A DNA stretch of 8,687 nucleotides from Treponema sp. UBA4319 (GTDB lineage Bacteria; Spirochaetota; Spirochaetia; Treponematales; Treponemataceae): assembly GCA_002393865.1 (NCBI GenBank), contig DGUD01000063.1, positions 1-8,687 on the forward strand, given 5' to 3'. Below the pieces are notes generated by a model. The model was not told the origin of the DNA. It did no database searches and saw only the letters and a list, made by a program, of their open reading frames with translations. Positions 5,902-8,687 of the stretch are shown here, piece by piece. The number at the start of each line of letters is the position of its first letter. Within the stretch, counting starts at the first letter, position 1. The position numbers and the translations under genes were made by a program.

Positions 5902-5907
5902 GGGGGC

Positions 5908-6666
5908 ATGAACACATTCAGACTCTGGCATGAGGACGACGGCATCACGTTCCATGCGGAAACGACCGTCTATTTCAGCCAATGCGGAAGAAACAAGCAG
6001 CTGAGCCTGCACGAGCTTTTGAAACTGACGTCGGATATAGCGGTGGAAGATTACCGTGAGCGGGGGCTTTCCCGCGAATTCCTGCTGGAGCACGGGCTTG
6101 CAATCCTTGTCTCGCGCTGCGCGTTCCGCCTGCACCGGATGCCGCAGGAGAACGAGCGCATCACCATCAGCACCTGGGAGGAGCCGCCGGAAGCGCTCCA
6201 GCTCAGGCGCGCCTACGAGATTACGGCAGCCGACGGGAGCCCGCTCGTCAGCGGCATGAGCACGTGGCTCCTCGTCAACCCGGACGCGCGCAGAATCATC
6301 CCGACAAAGCAGTTCACGCTGCGCACCCCGCCCACCAGCGCACAGGAGCACGACTGCCTTGCGCCGGGCAAAATCATCGTGCCTGACAGCTGCAGCAAAC
6401 TGGCGGCACGGAGCATCGGCTGGTCGGATCTGGACGGAAACGGGCACACGAACAACGCGCGCTACGGGGCATTCATAGAGGATGCCCTGCCGGAAGCCTA
6501 CCGCGAAAAACATTTTACCGATTTCAGGATAAATTATTCAAAGGAAGCAGTCCTTGGGCAGGAGCTCAGCGTCTGGGGGCATTTTGACGACGATGCAAAA
6601 AAAATCCTGCTGAAGGGCAGCACGGAAAGCGGCTCATCCTTTGAGGGGGAGCTGCTCTACAGCTGA
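5908..6666 (+). CDS. Acyl-ACP thioesterase (FatA/FatB-like, double hotdog)
   Basis: Predicted cytoplasmic enzyme that hydrolyses acyl-acyl carrier protein to release free fatty acid. The 252-residue length fits the bacterial members with two tandem hotdog domains. The first domain (about 15-140) begins HAETTVYFSQCGRNKQLSLHELL and includes RMPQENERITISTWEE and the STWLLVN strand. The second (about 160-250) contains the active-site segment SDLDGNGHTNNARYGAFIED (173-192), with the conserved Asp, Asn and His in the DxNxHxNN pattern of plant and bacterial acyl-ACP thioesterases. The start at 5908 is chosen over the in-frame ATG at 5890, which lies within the promoter. The gene is monocistronic, and its last ten bases overlap the convergent alpha/beta hydrolase gene. 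Confidence 0.9.
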   Translation: MNTFRLWHEDDGITFHAETTVYFSQCGRNKQLSLHELLKLTSDIAVEDYRERGLSREFLLEHGLAILVSRCAFRLHRMPQENERITISTWEEPPEALQLRRAYEITAADGSPLVSGMSTWLLVNPDARRIIPTKQFTLRTPPTSAQEHDCLAPGKIIVPDSCSKLAARSIGWSDLDGNGHTNNARYGAFIEDALPEAYREKHFTDFRINYSKEAVLGQELSVWGHFDDDAKKILLKGSTESGSSFEGELLYS

Positions 6667-6670
6667 GCAG
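6652..6670. terminator. Hairpin over the overlapping convergent gene ends
   Basis: CTGCTC (6652-6657) pairs perfectly with GAGCAG (6665-6670) around a 7-nt loop. The hairpin contains both stop codons, TGA of the thioesterase (6664-6666) and TAG of the hydrolase (6659-6657). It could act as a compact bidirectional terminator, but it is short and has no T run. Confidence 0.35.
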
Positions 6671-7235
6671 GGGAGTTCCCGGCCAGACTGCCCACATACA
6701 AAGCGGTCTGCCGCATAACGTCCGCAAGAATCCTGATGTCGGCGGCAGCGTCCCCTGTCTCAAGCGAATGGTTCGCGCCGGGGATAACGCTCAGCGGCAG
6801 CCCGGCGGCATCGCAGCGCGCGGCGAGCTCTTCCGTCCCGATCCACGGATCCGCGCTGCCGTGGAATACAATGCCATCCTGCAGCGGAAAATCAAAGAGC
6901 GGGGCGACCGGCGTATAGAACACGTTCCGGGCGGAAAGCCCATGGGCTGCGGTATACGCCGCGGCTACGGCCGTCCCGATGCTCTTGGAGACGCACAGCA
7001 GCGTATCGCAGCCGCCAAAATCGATACCGCCCAGCAGCCGCTCCGCCTGCTCAAGCGCACAGCCGCAGGCCTGCCGCAGCTTTTTGGCAGAGCCCTTCGC
7101 GCCGTCCGGCAAGCCCGTGTACGGCACGGTATGCGGCTCAAAACCGGCGGCAGCGGCAATCTTGCGGGCATAATACAAAAGCGGGCGCTCGGCAGTATAG
7201 CCGATGCCGGGAAAAATCAGCGCGATTCTCTTCAT
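6657..7235 (-). CDS. Small alpha/beta hydrolase
   Basis: A 192-residue cytoplasmic protein with the minimal alpha/beta hydrolase layout. It has a first strand RIALIFPGIGYTAERPLLYYA (3-23), a nucleophile elbow VSKSIGT with probable nucleophile Ser85 (Ser replaces the first Gly of GxSxG), an acid in HGSADPWI (Asp129) and a histidine in GANHSLE (His156). No cap domain or signal peptide is visible. The substrate is unknown; an ester or thioester is likely. The ATG at 7235 has a GGAG nine bases upstream; a TTG at 7250 is in frame but overlaps that site. The gene lies 87 bp after the diguanylate cyclase on the same strand and may be transcribed with it. Its 3' end overlaps the thioesterase gene by ten bases. 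Confidence 0.78.
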   Translation of the reverse strand: MKRIALIFPGIGYTAERPLLYYARKIAAAAGFEPHTVPYTGLPDGAKGSAKKLRQACGCALEQAERLLGGIDFGGCDTLLCVSKSIGTAVAAAYTAAHGLSARNVFYTPVAPLFDFPLQDGIVFHGSADPWIGTEELAARCDAAGLPLSVIPGANHSLETGDAAADIRILADVMRQTALYVGSLAGNSPAQL

Positions 7236-7242
7236 TATTATA

Positions 7243-7267
7243 GTCTCCAATGGAGCTGCCCGGAGAC
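7243..7267 (-). promoter_or_regulatory. Inverted repeat covering the hydrolase ribosome binding site
   Basis: GTCTCC and GGAGAC are perfect complements separated by 13 nt. In the minus-strand transcript the 3' arm contains the GGAG that serves as ribosome binding site for the alpha/beta hydrolase. A smaller alternative stem, CTCC-ATT-GGAG, uses the same bases. Both could mask the site. This is a structural observation only. Confidence 0.3.
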
Positions 7268-7322
7268 TTCCGTTTCCTGACAGCTCTCCCTTACGTAGCC
7301 TTGCCGCGCAAATCCGGCGCTC

Positions 7323-8498
7323 TCAGAGGCGGGCGGCATCCGCCTGATGATGCAGGCGCTTCTCGTCATACAGATTCTTGTCCGCGGCCTTCACAAGGTC
7401 GGGTTCGCTCATCCAGTCCTCCGCCTGGGCGTAGCCGATGCTCACCCCCAGATTGTAGGGCTTGTCCGACTTCCGGTTCAGCGCCGCAAACGCAGCGTGA
7501 ATCTTCTGCTTGAGCCCCGCAGCGGAACGAGGATCGGTCGCCTTGAGCACGATGATGAATTCGTCGCCACCAGTCCGCGCAAGGAAGATATTGTGGTCGC
7601 GGCGCGCGCAGGCGGCACGCAGCGTATCCGCCACCAGCACCAGCGCGGCATCGCCCTCCACGTGCCCAAAAGTGTCGTTTATCCGCTTAAAGAGGTCGAT
7701 ATCGATGATAAAAAGGAAGATGAGCCAGCCTTCCTGCCGCTGCGAGAGCGAATTCCTGATAAAGAGGTCAAAACAGCGGCGGTTGTTCAGCCCGGTCAGC
7801 GCGTCAAGGGAAATCTGCTGCTGCTGGGTATCGATAAAGACCATAAGCAGCGACAATGACAGCGACGGCCACAGGTTGGGCAGCTGCGGGCAGAAAACAT
7901 ACAGGATGCAGGAGGCAAGCGGAAACAGGATGAAAATCTGCTCCATGTGCAGAAGGTCACCGCTGTTATCGCGATTCCGCCACGCCCCGATGAGGATACG
8001 CTGCTTGCGCAGGAATCCGGCGATAAAAAAGCCAAATATGATGGCGACATGCAGCACGAGGAGCGAGCCGGGCTCGCAGCGGTTCGTCGCGCGGTCAATG
8101 CGGAATATCAGGTGCGTAAAGGGGGAAGACAGCTGCAGCAGGGCATCCAGCGCGACGGGGAGCAGCAGCAGCAGGTAGCGGCGGCGGACAATCCAGAATT
8201 GGGTGCGGCCTTTGCCCTCGCTGACGGTGAACAGGAACCACAGCACGCTTATCAGCACCGCAAGGAAGCTCGTGAGGATGCGCAGGACATTGTGCAGAAA
8301 GAACGCGGCGCCCCCCGGAACCCCATCGCAGATTGCCATGCAGGATTCCGTGATGGTGATGCAGATAAGAAGGTGCACCAGATCGCTGAATATGATGTTT
8401 ATGACCTGCCTGTCCGCGCTGGTCATCATCTTGAACTGCATCCAGAGCAGAACCAGCAGGCTGAATATATTGATTTCAAGAAAAAGCGCAGTCTCCAT
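7323..8498 (-). CDS. Membrane diguanylate cyclase (seven-helix sensor plus GGDEF domain)
   Basis: Predicted inner-membrane enzyme making cyclic di-GMP from two GTP. Of 391 residues, about 1-225 contain seven hydrophobic segments (roughly 4-22, 31-50, 66-90, 106-124, 145-163, 187-205, 210-224), a probable sensory membrane domain. The cyclase domain starts at LDALTGLNNRR (231-241) and includes DIDLFKRINDTFGHVEGD (266-283), an intact GGDEF at 310-314 and LGVSIGYA (350-357). The usual inhibitory RxxD site upstream of GGDEF is not seen at its normal spacing, suggesting no classical product inhibition. The ATG at 8498 begins just before the first helix. An ATG at 8618 is in frame but would add a non-protein-like segment rich in Cys and Arg and start seven bases after the predicted transcription start. 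The ligand is unknown. Confidence 0.87.
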   Translation of the reverse strand: METALFLEINIFSLLVLLWMQFKMMTSADRQVINIIFSDLVHLLICITITESCMAICDGVPGGAAFFLHNVLRILTSFLAVLISVLWFLFTVSEGKGRTQFWIVRRRYLLLLLPVALDALLQLSSPFTHLIFRIDRATNRCEPGSLLVLHVAIIFGFFIAGFLRKQRILIGAWRNRDNSGDLLHMEQIFILFPLASCILYVFCPQLPNLWPSLSLSLLMVFIDTQQQQISLDALTGLNNRRCFDLFIRNSLSQRQEGWLIFLFIIDIDLFKRINDTFGHVEGDAALVLVADTLRAACARRDHNIFLARTGGDEFIIVLKATDPRSAAGLKQKIHAAFAALNRKSDKPYNLGVSIGYAQAEDWMSEPDLVKAADKNLYDEKRLHHQADAARL

Positions 8499-8625
8499 AC
8501 ACCCACTTCGCACAAGCCGGAATGATTCGCAGGGAGCACTATTATCCTTGCGTTCCCGACGGGCATGTCGCAACAGAGCAGACCTGCACGGAAACCAGCA
8601 GGAGCCCCCGCAGACCATGCTTTCT
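8499..8625 (-). promoter_or_regulatory. Long 5' leader of the diguanylate cyclase gene
   Basis: From the predicted transcription start near 8625 to the ATG at 8498 there are about 127 untranslated nucleotides, unlike the near-leaderless genes nearby. On the minus strand it includes TTGCG and CGCAA arms enclosing CCC-GTC-GGG. It is not a clear match to a known c-di-GMP riboswitch. If translation instead starts at 8618, this stretch is coding. Confidence 0.35.
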
Positions 8626-8631
8626 TCCGTA

Positions 8632-8660
8632 AGTATAGCAGAATTTGCGGATATGTGCAA
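8632..8660 (-). promoter_or_regulatory. Promoter of the diguanylate cyclase gene
   Basis: On the minus strand, TTGCAC (8660-8655) and TATACT (8637-8632) are separated by exactly 17 bp, and TGC directly precedes the -10 (extended -10). Both boxes are identical to the loaP-like promoter. It rules out the in-frame TTG start at 8660. Confidence 0.7.
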
Positions 8661-8664
8661 AGTC

Positions 8665-8687
8665 CCGGCGGGAGTGGCATCTGATTC
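8665..8687. repeat. Dispersed copy of the 22-bp repeat
   Basis: CCGGCGGGAGTGGCATCTGATT at 8665-8686 (first nine bases CCGGCGGGA) matches unit 1 of the 4371-4443 array at all but three positions. It begins four bases upstream of the -35 box of the diguanylate cyclase promoter. The window ends here, so more units may follow. Confidence 0.75.

Larger units (their letters stand above)
5624..5907. other. Divergent intergenic region between loaP-like and thioesterase genes
   Basis: The 284-bp region holds the two outward-facing promoters at its ends, the second copy of the dispersed 22-nt repeat at 5782-5803, and a hairpin at 5707-5732 (TTCCCCGC pairing with GCGG, a two-base bulge, and GGAA around an 8-nt loop). 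A 29-codon reading frame at 5690-5779 has no ribosome binding site and is not called. Nothing else is recognised. Confidence 0.55.

Noticed and set aside
7237..7242. TATAAT before the alpha/beta hydrolase as a promoter
   Set aside because: It would start transcription inside the coding sequence, and no -35 is found 16-18 bp upstream (CTCCGG at 17 bp).
8499..8625. GEMM c-di-GMP riboswitch
   Set aside because: Only a short stretch resembles the consensus; the conserved paired elements and the rest of the core are not found.

Overview
The window looks like an ordinary chromosomal stretch from a G+C-rich bacterium (my estimate is upper 50s %). My best guess is a spirochaete, perhaps a Treponema relative, with only moderate confidence. 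The guess rests on the gene mix (LoaP-type NusG paralogue, FatA-like acyl-ACP thioesterase, short RsmI-like methylase, divergent shikimate kinase) and on the promoter style, not on any rRNA or other marker. A low-fermentation Firmicute is the main alternative. There are nine protein-coding genes, no RNA genes, no mobile element and no CRISPR array.

Layout: (1) 141-1868, plus strand: a CPA2-type cation/proton antiporter with a C-terminal CBS pair, behind a promoter and a leader containing a strong hairpin. (2) 2136-2950, plus strand: a NifU-like Fe-S scaffold followed by a SlyD-like FKBP prolyl isomerase with a ten-cysteine tail, probably one operon. (3) 3009-4304, minus strand: RsmI-like methyltransferase then a shikimate-kinase-like protein, separated by 3 nt. 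(4) 4352-4443: a rho-independent terminator fused to a 22-bp tandem repeat. (5) 4459-5623, minus strand: a LoaP/NusG-family antiterminator followed by a phage-type HD phosphohydrolase, 19 nt apart. (6) 5624-5907: a divergent intergenic region with two promoters. (7) 5908-6666, plus strand: acyl-ACP thioesterase. (8) 6657-8498, minus strand: a seven-helix membrane diguanylate cyclase, then a small alpha/beta hydrolase whose 3' end overlaps the convergent thioesterase gene.

The genes are mostly housekeeping (ion balance, Fe-S assembly and protein folding, rRNA modification, aromatic biosynthesis, fatty-acid release) with a regulatory layer (LoaP, c-di-GMP). I see no obvious new multi-gene system. 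The most interesting signals are at the non-coding level. Three genes (rsmI-like, loaP-like, thioesterase) have a -10 box reading TATACTGG only 6-7 nt before the ATG, which implies leaderless or near-leaderless mRNAs. Several promoters share an unusual TTGCAC-like -35. Two different short dispersed repeats, each about 22 nt, sit next to promoters or terminators.
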